From: Prevotella sp. UBA3288
GTDB lineage: Bacteria; Bacteroidota; Bacteroidia; Bacteroidales; Bacteroidaceae
Length of the DNA: 27,546 nucleotides
Assembly: GCA_002361655.1 (NCBI GenBank)
Contig: DETM01000046.1
Span: 1 to 27,546 of the forward strand
Reading direction: 5' to 3'
Made by a program: the position numbers and the translations under genes. A model generated the notes under the pieces. The model saw nothing but the letters and a program-made list of their open reading frames with translations, was not told where the DNA came from and did no database searches. Below are positions 1 through 7,239 of the stretch, piece by piece; position 1 is the first letter of the stretch; the number at the start of each line of letters is the position of its first letter.

Positions 1-2886
1 AGCTTCTGTAGGCGAGACCTGTCCTCGGCGGAACAACTCTTCGGCATAGTCAATCATAATGATACTGCAGCGGACAATGATACCCATCAGCGTGACGAAG
101 CCCAGAATGGCAGTGGCTCCGAACTCATCGCCTGAGAGTGCCATACCCAAGGCTCCGCCCAGGAGCGAGAACAGCAGAGAGCTCATTACCAGCAGGGTGA
201 GCATGATACTCTTCAGGTGGAAGAGGACGACAAAGAAAATCAACAAGAGGGAAATGAGCACGCCTAAGTAGATTTGCGGGCGATACTGATTATCCATGTC
301 AGCCATACCTCCCTTGCTAATAGTGATACCCTCCGGCAGGCGTAGTGTCTCCAGGTCCTTGTAGATCTCCTTGGTGAGCGGCCCCACCAGTGCACCTCGT
401 GTCATCATGCCATATACCGATGCTGTGCGCATACCATTACGACGGGTGATGAATCCGTCGCCCCAGCCGGGCTTTACGTCAGCCACCTGTGTGAGGGGGG
501 TAGCCGTCAGCGTGGGTATGGGACCGCTCACACGGATATTCTTCAGGTCGTCGATGGTCTCCTGGTTCTCGTTGGCATCGCGTATGACGACACTGATTTC
601 ATGGTCGCCCTCCCAGATGGAAGTGACGGGGATGCCGCCGCCGTAGCGCAGGGCGAAATTCAGGGAGAGCAGCGACTTGCTCAGTCCTAAGCGGTTGGCT
701 TCCTCGGGGTGTATGATGACTTCGAGCCGGTTGTTGACGGCTCCCCAACTGGTGTTCAGCACATTGATGTTCTTATTGCGTGCCAGCCGGTTCCAGATGC
801 TGTCGGTAGCCACATGCAGACTGTCGATATTGTCGCCCGTCACCTGTACTTCCACAGGATAGGGGCGGTCGGTATATTCTATCTGTCGGAACAGTATCTG
901 TGCGTCACTGAAGTAGGTGGAGTATTTGTCTGCATAGTCGTCAAGCATGCCTTGTGTCTCTTCGTCGCTATGGGTGTTGACGATAAACTGTGCAAAGTGC
1001 GAGCCTCCCAGATTGGGTATGAACATCGTATGGAAACGAGGTGAGCCGCTGCCATAGAACACAGTAAGGTTCTCCACGCGTTCGTCTTTCATCATGATGC
1101 CAGCCAAGCTGTCGGCTATCTGTGCCGTGTACTTCAGGTCAGTACCTGTGGGCAGGAAGATATCGACGGCAAACTGGTTGCGCTCCGCACGCGGGGTGAG
1201 TCGTTGCGGTATGCTCAGCAGCAGCACGCCTCCCAGTATGATGAGCACTGTGCCCGTCGCCATGGTGGTCCACTTATGCCGGAAGCATAGGCTAATCAGT
1301 CGCTCATAGACGCCCTGTGCCTTCTCCAGCATCTTGAAACGGCGGCTGGGGTGCTCGGTCTCCATCTGTTGCAGACCTTTGCCTATCATCATATACTGCA
1401 TGAGCGGTACGACAAAGATAGCCACCACGAGCGATACGATGAGTACGATGGTGATGGAATAGGGAAACCACTTGACGAAGTCGCGCATGATCTCGCTCGT
1501 CGTGAAGAGCTGCGGGAAGAACGTGAACGTGATGACGATGGTGGCAGTGATGATGCTCTTGAGGAACTCATGTGACGACTCGACAGCAGCCTTCCAGCGA
1601 CTCTTTCCCTCATCGAGCTTGTCCAGATAGCAGTCAACCACCACAACGCTGTCATCGACAATCATTCCCAGCGAGACGATGAGCGCGGCCAGCGTCACGG
1701 TATTGATTTCCAAACCGAACAACTGTATAATGGCTATCGAGGCGAAAATGGTAATGGGGATGGTGGATACAGCCACAGTGGCCACACGCATGGGGAGCAT
1801 CAGCATGACGATGATGATGACCGATATGATGGCGATGCTCAACTCCATGAGAAACTCCTCCACCGCATGACCTACCACATGGCTCTGGTCACTGATGAGG
1901 TTGAGTTTCACGTCAGCAGGCAGGGTGGCCTGGAAGTCATCGAGCACCTGTTTCACCTCGTCGCCGAAGTCCAGGATATTGTTGCCGCCATACATCTGCA
2001 GCGACAGCAGCAGACACTTCTTGCCATTGTTCCTGATATAACAATTGGGGTCGGGCTGTTCACGTTTGATGGTGGCGATGTCGCCCAGTCTGACCACTTC
2101 GCCCGATGGTGCGGAACTGATAATGGTCTGTGCGATGTCGTTCTCTGTGTTCAGCGACGACTGTACATGCAGCGTCCTGCTCAAGTGCCCGTCCGAAACG
2201 CTACCAGTATATACGGTACCCGTCATACTCGAAAGCTTTTGCATGAGCAGGGCGGTGTTGATGCCATACATCGACAGTCGGTCGCGGTCCAGGTAGATGC
2301 CTATCTGCTCTTTCTGGTTGCCCATTGTGATGATATTCGCCAGGGCATCGATGGTGCGCAGACGGTCGCTCAGTGCTGTGGCATAGTCATTGAGTTCGCG
2401 ATAGGTCTTCTCTTCGCTCTCTATCGTCAGCAACATGGTGGAAGCTTCTCCAAATTCGTCGTTGGCAATGAGTTTCAGCACACCGGGAGGCAGGGTAAGC
2501 TGCAGCAGGGGAAGTCGCTCCTTGAGCTTGTTCCAGAACTCCGTCTGCTTGTCCTCCGTAACGTCTTCCTGCAGCATGACGATAGCGGCACAGCCATTGT
2601 TGAAACTCAAGGTGAGCGTACGCTTCTTGTTGATTTCCTTGAAGGTCCAGAGAAAATTCTCCAACGGCTTGGTCAGCTGCTGCTCCACCTCTTGTTCGGA
2701 AGCACCAGGATAGATACCGACAACCAGTCCGACAGGTATTGCCATCTGCGGAAATTCATCCTTCGGAATCTTTTTGAGCGAGTACATGCCTGCCAGGATG
2801 ATCGTGATGACAAGCAGGATGGTGATGCTCTTGTAACGAATGGCCGAGGCCACCAGATCGTTGCGTTCTTTCTTATTACCCGACAT
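1..2886 (-). CDS. RND efflux transporter, inner-membrane pump (partial, C-terminus beyond left edge)
   Basis: This is the proton-driven pump subunit of a tripartite efflux system of the AcrB/HAE type, acting in the inner membrane and exporting drugs or other small molecules. The frame runs 962 codons without a stop from ATG 2886 to base 1. RND pumps are usually about 1010-1050 residues, so only the last helix and tail are missing. A first transmembrane helix lies near residues 15-35, followed by a large periplasmic region. Residues 411-412 are the adjacent Asp pair of helix 4 (GMIVDDSVVVVD), the proton-relay site of the family. The visible end (GIIVRCSIIMIDYAEELF) matches the late-helix region. 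It starts 8 bases after the adaptor gene, so the two form one operon; an outer-membrane TolC-like gene is expected further left. Substrate cannot be told from sequence. Confidence 0.93.
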   Translation of the reverse strand, partial: MSGNKKERNDLVASAIRYKSITILLVITIILAGMYSLKKIPKDEFPQMAIPVGLVVGIYPGASEQEVEQQLTKPLENFLWTFKEINKKRTLTLSFNNGCAAIVMLQEDVTEDKQTEFWNKLKERLPLLQLTLPPGVLKLIANDEFGEASTMLLTIESEEKTYRELNDYATALSDRLRTIDALANIITMGNQKEQIGIYLDRDRLSMYGINTALLMQKLSSMTGTVYTGSVSDGHLSRTLHVQSSLNTENDIAQTIISSAPSGEVVRLGDIATIKREQPDPNCYIRNNGKKCLLLSLQMYGGNNILDFGDEVKQVLDDFQATLPADVKLNLISDQSHVVGHAVEEFLMELSIAIISVIIIVMLMLPMRVATVAVSTIPITIFASIAIIQLFGLEINTVTLAALIVSLGMIVDDSVVVVDCYLDKLDEGKSRWKAAVESSHEFLKSIITATIVITFTFFPQLFTTSEIMRDFVKWFPYSITIVLIVSLVVAIFVVPLMQYMMIGKGLQQMETEHPSRRFKMLEKAQGVYERLISLCFRHKWTTMATGTVLIILGGVLLLSIPQRLTPRAERNQFAVDIFLPTGTDLKYTAQIADSLAGIMMKDERVENLTVFYGSGSPRFHTMFIPNLGGSHFAQFIVNTHSDEETQGMLDDYADKYSTYFSDAQILFRQIEYTDRPYPVEVQVTGDNIDSLHVATDSIWNRLARNKNINVLNTSWGAVNNRLEVIIHPEEANRLGLSKSLLSLNFALRYGGGIPVTSIWEGDHEISVVIRDANENQETIDDLKNIRVSGPIPTLTATPLTQVADVKPGWGDGFITRRNGMRTASVYGMMTRGALVGPLTKEIYKDLETLRLPEGITISKGGMADMDNQYRPQIYLGVLISLLLIFFVVLFHLKSIMLTLLVMSSLLFSLLGGALGMALSGDEFGATAILGFVTLMGIIVRCSIIMIDYAEELFRRGQVSPTEA

Positions 2887-2894
2887 GGCTCTTC

Positions 2895-3923
2895 TTAGTT
2901 CTCGCTTCTAACAATTGTTCCCTCTGACACTTTGTTCTGTCCGGCTATGATGATTGTCTCGCCACTGGTCAGGCCAGAGGTGATGACCACCCCACCGGTG
3001 AGGATGTCGCCCGTCATCACATTCTGACGATGGGCCTTCCCCTCACGTACGGTCCATACATAACGGTCTTGACCGCTAATCATGATGGCTTGCTGGGGTA
3101 TCACGATGCTATAGTCGTCCGACGTATTCTCTATCATCACCTTACAAACCATACCGGGCAACAGCTGGTGCCGGCTGTTGTCGGTCAGGGCTGTCACCTT
3201 GTACGAGTGGTTGATGGGATTGGCCGAAACGCCACGGTTGACAATCTTGGCGTGATAAATGCTGTCACCTAACGCATTGACGATGAAGGTGACGGGTTGC
3301 CCGTTGCGAATCTGGCCAATGTCCTTTTCCGGTATGGAGATGCCGACCTTCACACGGTCTATCTTCACCAACTTGAATCCCGTTATACCGGGAGTCACAT
3401 TGGCTCCTTCATGGGCAGAACACTGGGCGATATATCCTTCAAAGGGGGCTCGCAACGTGATATCCTCCAGACCCTTCCGCGAGATGGCTTCTGCGGCACG
3501 CGCCTTGGCAAGTGCTGCCTCCATCTCTACCATCTTGATCTCTGGCAGCGTACCCTTGTCATACAGGTCCTTCAACCTGCGATAGGCATCCTCCGTCTGG
3601 TGCAGGGTGGCACTGCTGATCTGGTAGGCGTTCCTTGTCGTGCTGCCATCTACCTCGGCCAGCGCCTGGTGCTTCTTGACAAACTGTCCTTCGTCCACCA
3701 TCACCTTGACAATGGTACCGATGGTATTGAACGTCACATTGGCTCCGTCTTCTTCTTCGATGGTGCCCAAATAGCTTTTACCAATGACTTGGGAACTGGT
3801 TGCTACCTTCATGGTCTTCACGTTGACGCTGTCGGGCCTATTGGTCTTCTTCTCTGCGCACGACAGATGAGCGAGGCACATTAGTGCACACAATCCCCAC
3901 ACCACATTTTTTGAGATCTTCAT
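2895..3923 (-). CDS. RND efflux periplasmic adaptor (HlyD/AcrA-type membrane fusion lipoprotein)
   Basis: This is the 342-residue adaptor that links the RND pump to an outer-membrane channel. It has a hydrophobic signal ending at Cys22 (AHLSC), a plausible though imperfect lipobox, so it is probably a membrane-anchored lipoprotein. Next comes the biotinyl-lipoyl-like half motif (GTIVKVMVDEGQFVKKHQ), a helical hairpin, the returning lipoyl half (LRAPFEGYIAQCSAHEGANV) and beta-barrel and membrane-proximal domains (VVIPQQAIM). An in-frame ATG at 3950 is rejected because it would lie inside the promoter: the -7 element occupies 3948-3955, leaving ATG 3923 about 20 bases downstream of transcription start. 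It is the first gene of the efflux operon, 8 bases ahead of the pump. Confidence 0.93.
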   Translation of the reverse strand: MKISKNVVWGLCALMCLAHLSCAEKKTNRPDSVNVKTMKVATSSQVIGKSYLGTIEEEDGANVTFNTIGTIVKVMVDEGQFVKKHQALAEVDGSTTRNAYQISSATLHQTEDAYRRLKDLYDKGTLPEIKMVEMEAALAKARAAEAISRKGLEDITLRAPFEGYIAQCSAHEGANVTPGITGFKLVKIDRVKVGISIPEKDIGQIRNGQPVTFIVNALGDSIYHAKIVNRGVSANPINHSYKVTALTDNSRHQLLPGMVCKVMIENTSDDYSIVIPQQAIMISGQDRYVWTVREGKAHRQNVMTGDILTGGVVITSGLTSGETIIIAGQNKVSEGTIVRSEN

Positions 3924-3947
3924 TGTTTCTTTAGTACTTTTATCCTG

Positions 3948-3979
3948 CAAAGGTAGCGCAAACCGAGTGAAAAACCAAA
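3948..3979 (-). promoter_or_regulatory. Bacteroidota-type promoter of the efflux operon
   Basis: On the minus strand, TTTG (3979-3976) is followed after exactly 20 bases by TACCTTTG (3955-3948). This fits the TTTG / TAnnTTTG promoter of the primary sigma factor in this phylum. It lies about 25 bases before ATG 3923. Confidence 0.75.
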
Positions 3980-3983
3980 TTTA

Positions 3984-4017
3984 TTTGAGTTTTTCCTACA
4001 ATTATTTCGTACCTTTG
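3984..4017 (+). promoter_or_regulatory. Bacteroidota-type promoter of the small secreted protein and bcp
   Basis: TTTG at 3984-3987 and TACCTTTG at 4010-4017 are separated by 22 bases, slightly longer than the usual 19-21. The start codon at 4049 lies about 30 bases downstream. The promoter is back to back with the efflux promoter: only 4 bases separate the two TTTG elements. Confidence 0.7.
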
Positions 4018-4048
4018 CAGCCAAATTCATAATCATATCTTTACCAAG

Positions 4049-4195
4049 ATGAAGAAGTTTTTGCTGATATGGTCGCTCCTGTTGCTGATGGCAGGCGAAG
4101 CTTTTGCCCAAAAGATAAACTGCCTGAAGGGACAGCAGGTTGACAAATCTTACCGCGGGTTAGTGATATACAAAGGACGTATCTATCTGAACTAA
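4049..4195 (+). CDS. small secreted protein, 48 residues, unknown
   Basis: I do not recognise a family. The 48-residue product has a textbook signal peptide: MKK, a hydrophobic core, then AFA before QK. That leaves about 28 exported residues containing one Cys, four Lys and two Arg and ending GLVIYKGRIYLN. A good promoter sits just upstream and bcp starts 13 bases after the stop, so it is the first gene of a two-gene unit. It could be a genuine small exported peptide or the truncated N-terminus of a longer secreted protein; I see no continuation of it in other frames before bcp. Confidence 0.55.
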   Translation: MKKFLLIWSLLLLMAGEAFAQKINCLKGQQVDKSYRGLVIYKGRIYLN

Positions 4196-4208
4196 AATAC
4201 AACAAGTT

Positions 4209-4661
4209 ATGAATATCGGAGACAAGGCCCCAGAGATACTGGGCAAGGACGAACAGGGACGGGACATCCGTCTGAGTGACTATCAGGGACGAAAGCTGGT
4301 GCTTTACTTTTATCCGAAGGACAACACCAGCGGATGTACGGCAGAGGCTTGTAGCCTGCGCGACCACTATCAGGAACTGCAGGGAGCCGGTTACGAGGTA
4401 GTGGGTGTCAGCAAGGACTCTGCTGCCTCGCATGTGAAATTCAAGGAGAAGCACGAACTGCCCTTCCCCCTGATTGCCGACGTTGACAAGACGCTGATGG
4501 AGGCGATGGGAGTCTGGGGCAAGAAGGTGATGTACGGAAAGAAGACCATGGGCACCATCCGTACTACCTTTATTATCAATGAGGAAGGAATCATAGAGCA
4601 GATCTTCTCTGGCAAGCAGGTGAAGACCAAAGAGCACGCAACACAGATACTGAACAAATAG
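4209..4661 (+). CDS. bcp: thioredoxin-dependent thiol peroxidase (Bcp/PrxQ)
   Basis: This is a 150-residue peroxiredoxin of the PrxQ/BCP class, which reduces hydrogen peroxide and organic hydroperoxides in the cytoplasm using thioredoxin. The active-site loop P36-K-D-N-T40-S-G-C43 gives the peroxidatic Cys43 with its Pro and Thr. The resolving Cys48 sits five residues on, the arrangement typical of this subclass. The C-terminal TIRTTFIINEEGII segment is also typical. Length is normal and there is no signal peptide. It follows the small secreted ORF by 13 bases and is probably cotranscribed with it. Its sense promoter lies next to an efflux promoter, which might suggest joint stress exposure, but that is inference. 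Confidence 0.95.
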   Translation: MNIGDKAPEILGKDEQGRDIRLSDYQGRKLVLYFYPKDNTSGCTAEACSLRDHYQELQGAGYEVVGVSKDSAASHVKFKEKHELPFPLIADVDKTLMEAMGVWGKKVMYGKKTMGTIRTTFIINEEGIIEQIFSGKQVKTKEHATQILNK

Positions 4662-4668
4662 CAATGCA

Positions 4669-4869
4669 CTATCGTAATGATAGCGCCTTGTCTTCTGCTG
4701 CCTCCATCAACTCCCGTTCACCGGGTCCTTTGTCGTTGAGACCGCAGAGGTGCAGGATGCCGTGTATGATGACGCGGTGCAGTTCTTCGTCGTAGGGTTT
4801 CCCGAACTGGTCGGCATTGGTACGGATGGTGTCGAGCGATATGACAAGGTCGCCGTTGATCTGGTCTCC
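4669..4869 (-). pseudogene. ybeY: 5'-truncated ybeY remnant (C-terminal half of rRNA maturation endonuclease)
   Basis: The minus strand encodes 66 residues, beginning GDQINGDLVISLDTIRTN and containing ELHRVIIHGILHLCG and GPGEREQMEAAEDKAL, then a stop at 4671-4669. This is the C-terminal half of YbeY, the metal-dependent RNase of 16S rRNA maturation, with the zinc-binding HGxLH motif. A full protein is about 140-150 residues. Here an in-frame TAG lies at 4872-4870, directly before the first homologous codon, no usable start codon follows, and the N-terminal half is not found in any frame upstream. The break is about 10 bases from a palindrome at 4880-4921. It looks like a dead 3' fragment left by insertion or rearrangement. 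An intact copy elsewhere is likely. Confidence 0.8.
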
Positions 4870-4879
4870 CTAAATCACA

Positions 4880-4921
4880 GGGGACAGGCTTTTGAATGAA
4901 ATTCACTTCAAACCTGACCCC
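4880..4921. repeat. imperfect palindrome, REP-like hairpin
   Basis: The sequence begins GGGGACAGG and ends CCTGACCCC. It folds as a 4-bp stem, an A:A mismatch, a 4-bp stem (CAGG/CCTG), a 2-base bulge, a 6-bp stem (TTTGAA/TTCAAA) and a loop of about 10 bases. There is no T-run, so it is a poor terminator. Hairpins with GGGGTCAGG-type ends resemble REP sequences mobilised by Y1 (RAYT) transposases; that link is recollection plus inference. No transposase is present in the window. Confidence 0.55.
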
Positions 4922-5003
4922 ATGATTATTTTATTTGGCTTTCTCAAAGAAATGGAGTAACTTTGAAGCGAATTTGAGCAACCAGCTTTCTTGGGGGTGA
5001 CAG

Positions 5004-5047
5004 AGAAAATAAAAGAAGAAAGACTTGATATTGCAAGCCTTTCTTCT
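5004..5047 (-). terminator. intrinsic terminator of the tRNA-Arg/tRNA-Val unit
   Basis: Reading the minus strand, AGAAGAAAG, a mismatch and CTTG pair with CAAG and CTTTCTTCT around a 6-base loop (9 + 4 bp). A T-rich tract (TTTTATTTT) follows. It begins 3 bases after the tRNA-Val end, exactly where transcription should stop. Confidence 0.75.
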
Positions 5048-5049
5048 AG

Positions 5050-5124
5050 TAGGAACATTGGGACTCGAACCCAAGACCTCTTCAATGTGACTGAAGCGCT
5101 CTAAACCAACTGAGCTATGCTCCT
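5050..5124 (-). tRNA. tRNA-Val (anticodon CAC)
   Basis: The 75-base cloverleaf is complete: acceptor AGGAGCA pairs with TGTTCCT (one G:U), followed by discriminator A. The D stem is GCTC/GAGC, the anticodon stem CTTCA/TGAAG with loop GTCACAT (U33, anticodon CAC, reading GUG), and the T arm TTGGG-TTCGAGT-CCCAA. A35 and A73 are valine identity elements. The CCA tail is not encoded. It lies 14 bases downstream of the tRNA-Arg gene and is cotranscribed with it. Confidence 0.95.
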
Positions 5125-5138
5125 TTATACCGCAGGTG

Positions 5139-5212
5139 TGAACCCGAAGGGATTCAAACCCTTGACCTTCAGAACCGGAATCTGACGCTCTATTCAGCTA
5201 AGCTACGGGTCC
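5139..5212 (-). tRNA. tRNA-Arg (anticodon CCG)
   Basis: The 74-base cloverleaf has acceptor GGACCCG pairing with CGGGTTC (one G:U), followed by discriminator A. The D stem is GCTT/GAGC, the anticodon stem TCAGA/TCTGA with loop TTCCGGT (anticodon CCG, reading CGG), and the T arm AAGGG-TTTGAAT-CCCTT. CCA is not encoded. It is the first gene of a two-tRNA transcription unit. Confidence 0.95.
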
Positions 5213-5234
5213 AGTCTTTTGCGGAATGCGGGTG

Positions 5235-5266
5235 CAAAGGTAACCATTTTTTTTGAATGGTGCAAA
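5235..5266 (-). promoter_or_regulatory. promoter of the tRNA-Arg/tRNA-Val unit
   Basis: On the minus strand, TTTG (5266-5263) and TACCTTTG (5242-5235) are exactly 20 bases apart. This near-consensus Bacteroidota promoter lies about 23 bases ahead of the mature tRNA-Arg 5' end. Confidence 0.78.
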
Positions 5267-5305
5267 TTTTTTCGTAATAATTTTCATTGATTGCGGATTT
5301 ATTTG

Positions 5306-5313
5306 TACCTTTG
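5306..5313 (+). promoter_or_regulatory. -7 element of the lipoprotein-murB-PhnP-like operon
   Basis: TACCTTTG matches TAnnTTTG about 40 bases before ATG 5353. I see no clean TTTG at the expected upstream distance. The element shows that a TTG at 5287, which would extend the lipoprotein frame, cannot be the start. Confidence 0.6.
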
Positions 5314-5352
5314 CAGTCGGAAAGTACTGAAAGAAAGCAAGATGAGTTGGAG

Positions 5353-6210
5353 ATGAAAGTATTTGTTCTGTCACTACTGGCACTGCTGGGTGTGGTGTCC
5401 TGTGGCCGCAAGGGTGGTGATTCGGCAACGATAGCCTCCGATGACAGTGTCCAGGAAGAGGTGGCTGTGGAAACGCTGACGGCTGAGCAGATGGCCGAGG
5501 ATGAGTTTGATGAACTTGTCTCCGAGACTCCGATGCCGGAATCGGCTGAGGGGCTGTTTGACGATTTCTTCTTCAACTTTGCTTTCAATAAGCGTCTACA
5601 GTTAGAGCGCATCGTTTTTCCTCTGTTAGTCAATTCGGGTACCAAGGTTGACTCCATTCAGAAAGAAGATTGGGAGATGGAGCACTTCTTCATCCATCAG
5701 GAGGTGTACACACTGATTTTCGACAGTGAGGAGCAGATGGAACAAGTGAAGAGCACGAGTGTGAGCGAGGTCACGGTGGAGAAGATATTCCTCGATCAGG
5801 CCTTCGTGCGACAGTATCTGTTCCGTCGTGATAATGGGCGCTGGATGTTGAACGAGATTCGTAACCAGACATTACCGCGCAATGCCAACGCATCGTTCAT
5901 CGAGTTCTACCGGCACTTTGTTTCCGACTCCGTGTTCCAACATGAAAGCCTGAGTGAAGAGATGGAGTTCGTGGGGCCTGACCCCGACGATGACTTCTCG
6001 CAGATGGAAGGTGTCATCACGCCAGACTTCTGGGATGCCTTTGCGCCCGAACTGCCGGCCCACATCATATACAATATGGTCTATGGTCGTCAGGACCCTA
6101 ATGCCGACAAGAAAATATTTGTTATCCGCGGTGTCTCAAACGGTCAGGAGGTCGAAGTGACTTTTGTTCGGCACAATGGACACTGGAAACTGAAAAAACT
6201 GGTAGAGTGA
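5353..6210 (+). CDS. lipoprotein of unknown function (DUF4348-like)
   Basis: The 285-residue protein begins with a short lipoprotein signal (MKVFVLSLLALLGVVSC, lipid Cys17) followed by GRKGG and an acidic linker rich in Glu and Asp. The folded part starts near the motif GLFDDFFFNFAFNKRLQLER, which I associate with the uncharacterised Bacteroidota lipoprotein family DUF4348; that assignment is from memory. Two similar modules appear to follow, with paired aromatic-rich beta segments (GRWMLNEI near the middle, GHWKLKKLVE at the end), suggesting an internal duplication of an NTF2-like or beta-sheet unit. Its stop overlaps the murB start by one base, so it is translationally coupled to a peptidoglycan gene and probably works in the envelope. 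The exact role is unknown. Confidence 0.85.
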   Translation: MKVFVLSLLALLGVVSCGRKGGDSATIASDDSVQEEVAVETLTAEQMAEDEFDELVSETPMPESAEGLFDDFFFNFAFNKRLQLERIVFPLLVNSGTKVDSIQKEDWEMEHFFIHQEVYTLIFDSEEQMEQVKSTSVSEVTVEKIFLDQAFVRQYLFRRDNGRWMLNEIRNQTLPRNANASFIEFYRHFVSDSVFQHESLSEEMEFVGPDPDDDFSQMEGVITPDFWDAFAPELPAHIIYNMVYGRQDPNADKKIFVIRGVSNGQEVEVTFVRHNGHWKLKKLVE

Positions 6211-7223
6211 TGACCGCATACGAAGATTACAGTCTGTTGAGGCACAACACATTTGGCATCGATGCCAAGTGCCGTCGTTTTCTGGAGTATGGCTCTGTGG
6301 AAGAGGCACAGCAGGTGGCTCGCATGTTGAATACAGCATCGGAACCGCTGCTCATCATTGGTGGCGGCAGCAATCTGCTGCTCACCGCCGACTTTGCCGG
6401 CACAGTGGTCCATTCAGCCATTAAAGGTTATGAGACGACAGCCGATGATGGCAGCGTGCTCCTGCGAGTGGGCAGTGGCGAAGTGTGGGACGAGATGGTG
6501 GACCGGTGTGTGGCCCACGGGTGGTATGGTGCTGAGAATCTGTCGCTCATCCCCGGCGAGGTGGGAGCATCGGCCGTGCAGAACATTGGTGCCTATGGTG
6601 CCGAGGCCGCTTCTATTATATATGAGGTTGAAGCCGTCAGCGTGGACGATGGCAGCATCTGTGTCTTCACGGCAGCCGACTGTCGGTATGGCTATCGTCA
6701 GAGCCGGTTCAAGCAGGACTGGAAGAATCGCTATCTGATAACCCACGTCACTTACCGGCTGTCGACAACCTACGAGGCACTGCTCGACTATGGCAATATA
6801 CGATCCGAACTGGAGCGCAGGGGCATCAGTGAACCCACGGCTCGACAAGTGCGTGAGGTCATCATCGACATTCGTCGTCAGAAGTTGCCCGACCCGGAGG
6901 TGGAAGGTAATGCCGGCAGTTTCTTCATGAACCCCGTGGTCAGCCGCGCTTGCTTTGAACGTCTGCTGGCTGACTATCCGCAGATGCCCCATTATCCTGT
7001 CGATGCCGCCCACGAGAAGATTCCCGCCGGTTGGCTCATCGACCAGTGCGGGTGGAAGGGGCGTACACTGGGACGAGCCGGTGTACACGACCGTCAGGCT
7101 CTGGTGCTGGTCAACAAGGGTGGAGCCGTTGGTGCTGACATTGTGCGTCTGAGCGATGCCATCCGTCAGGACGTAAAAGCGAAATTTGGTATAGAAATCT
7201 ATCCGGAAGTCAATATTATATAG
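6210..7223 (+). CDS. murB: UDP-N-acetylenolpyruvoylglucosamine reductase
   Basis: MurB reduces UDP-GlcNAc-enolpyruvate to UDP-MurNAc with NADPH and FAD, the second committed step of peptidoglycan precursor synthesis in the cytoplasm. The 337-residue protein is type I (E. coli-like length). It has the FAD-binding segment IIGGGSNLLL (49-58), the GEVGASAVQNIGAYGAE block (116-132), YGYRQSRFK around residue 163, the catalytic Ser237 in GNAGSFFMNP, the KIPAGWLIDQCGWKG block, and the catalytic Glu333 in YPEVNII at the end. ATG 6210 overlaps the previous TGA by one base. A GTG three bases upstream is possible but unnecessary. The PhnP-like gene follows after 16 bases. Confidence 0.97.
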   Translation: MTAYEDYSLLRHNTFGIDAKCRRFLEYGSVEEAQQVARMLNTASEPLLIIGGGSNLLLTADFAGTVVHSAIKGYETTADDGSVLLRVGSGEVWDEMVDRCVAHGWYGAENLSLIPGEVGASAVQNIGAYGAEAASIIYEVEAVSVDDGSICVFTAADCRYGYRQSRFKQDWKNRYLITHVTYRLSTTYEALLDYGNIRSELERRGISEPTARQVREVIIDIRRQKLPDPEVEGNAGSFFMNPVVSRACFERLLADYPQMPHYPVDAAHEKIPAGWLIDQCGWKGRTLGRAGVHDRQALVLVNKGGAVGADIVRLSDAIRQDVKAKFGIEIYPEVNII

Positions 7224-7239
7224 CCAAAGGGAAAGAAAG

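Noticed and set aside
1867..2898. 343-codon open frame on the plus strand
   Set aside because: It lies antisense to the RND pump, whose minus-strand reading has clear family motifs. The plus-strand product has no recognisable domain.
4665..4685. hairpin CTATC/GATAG after bcp as a terminator
   Set aside because: The stem is only 5 bp at its core with no T-run, and it overlaps the ybeY remnant stop. Too weak to annotate.
4718..4906. minus-strand ORF with an ATG across the ybeY remnant
   Set aside because: It reads the ybeY fragment in the wrong frame (Pro/Arg/His-rich). The homologous frame is the one without a start codon.
4870..5124. integration (att) site at the tRNA-Val 3' end
   Set aside because: I found no second copy of the tRNA 3' sequence and no integrase in the window. 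The sequence directly after the tRNA is its terminator.
5287..5352. upstream extension of the DUF4348-like lipoprotein from TTG 5287
   Set aside because: It would overlap the -7 promoter element at 5306-5313 and would destroy the N-terminal position of the lipoprotein signal.
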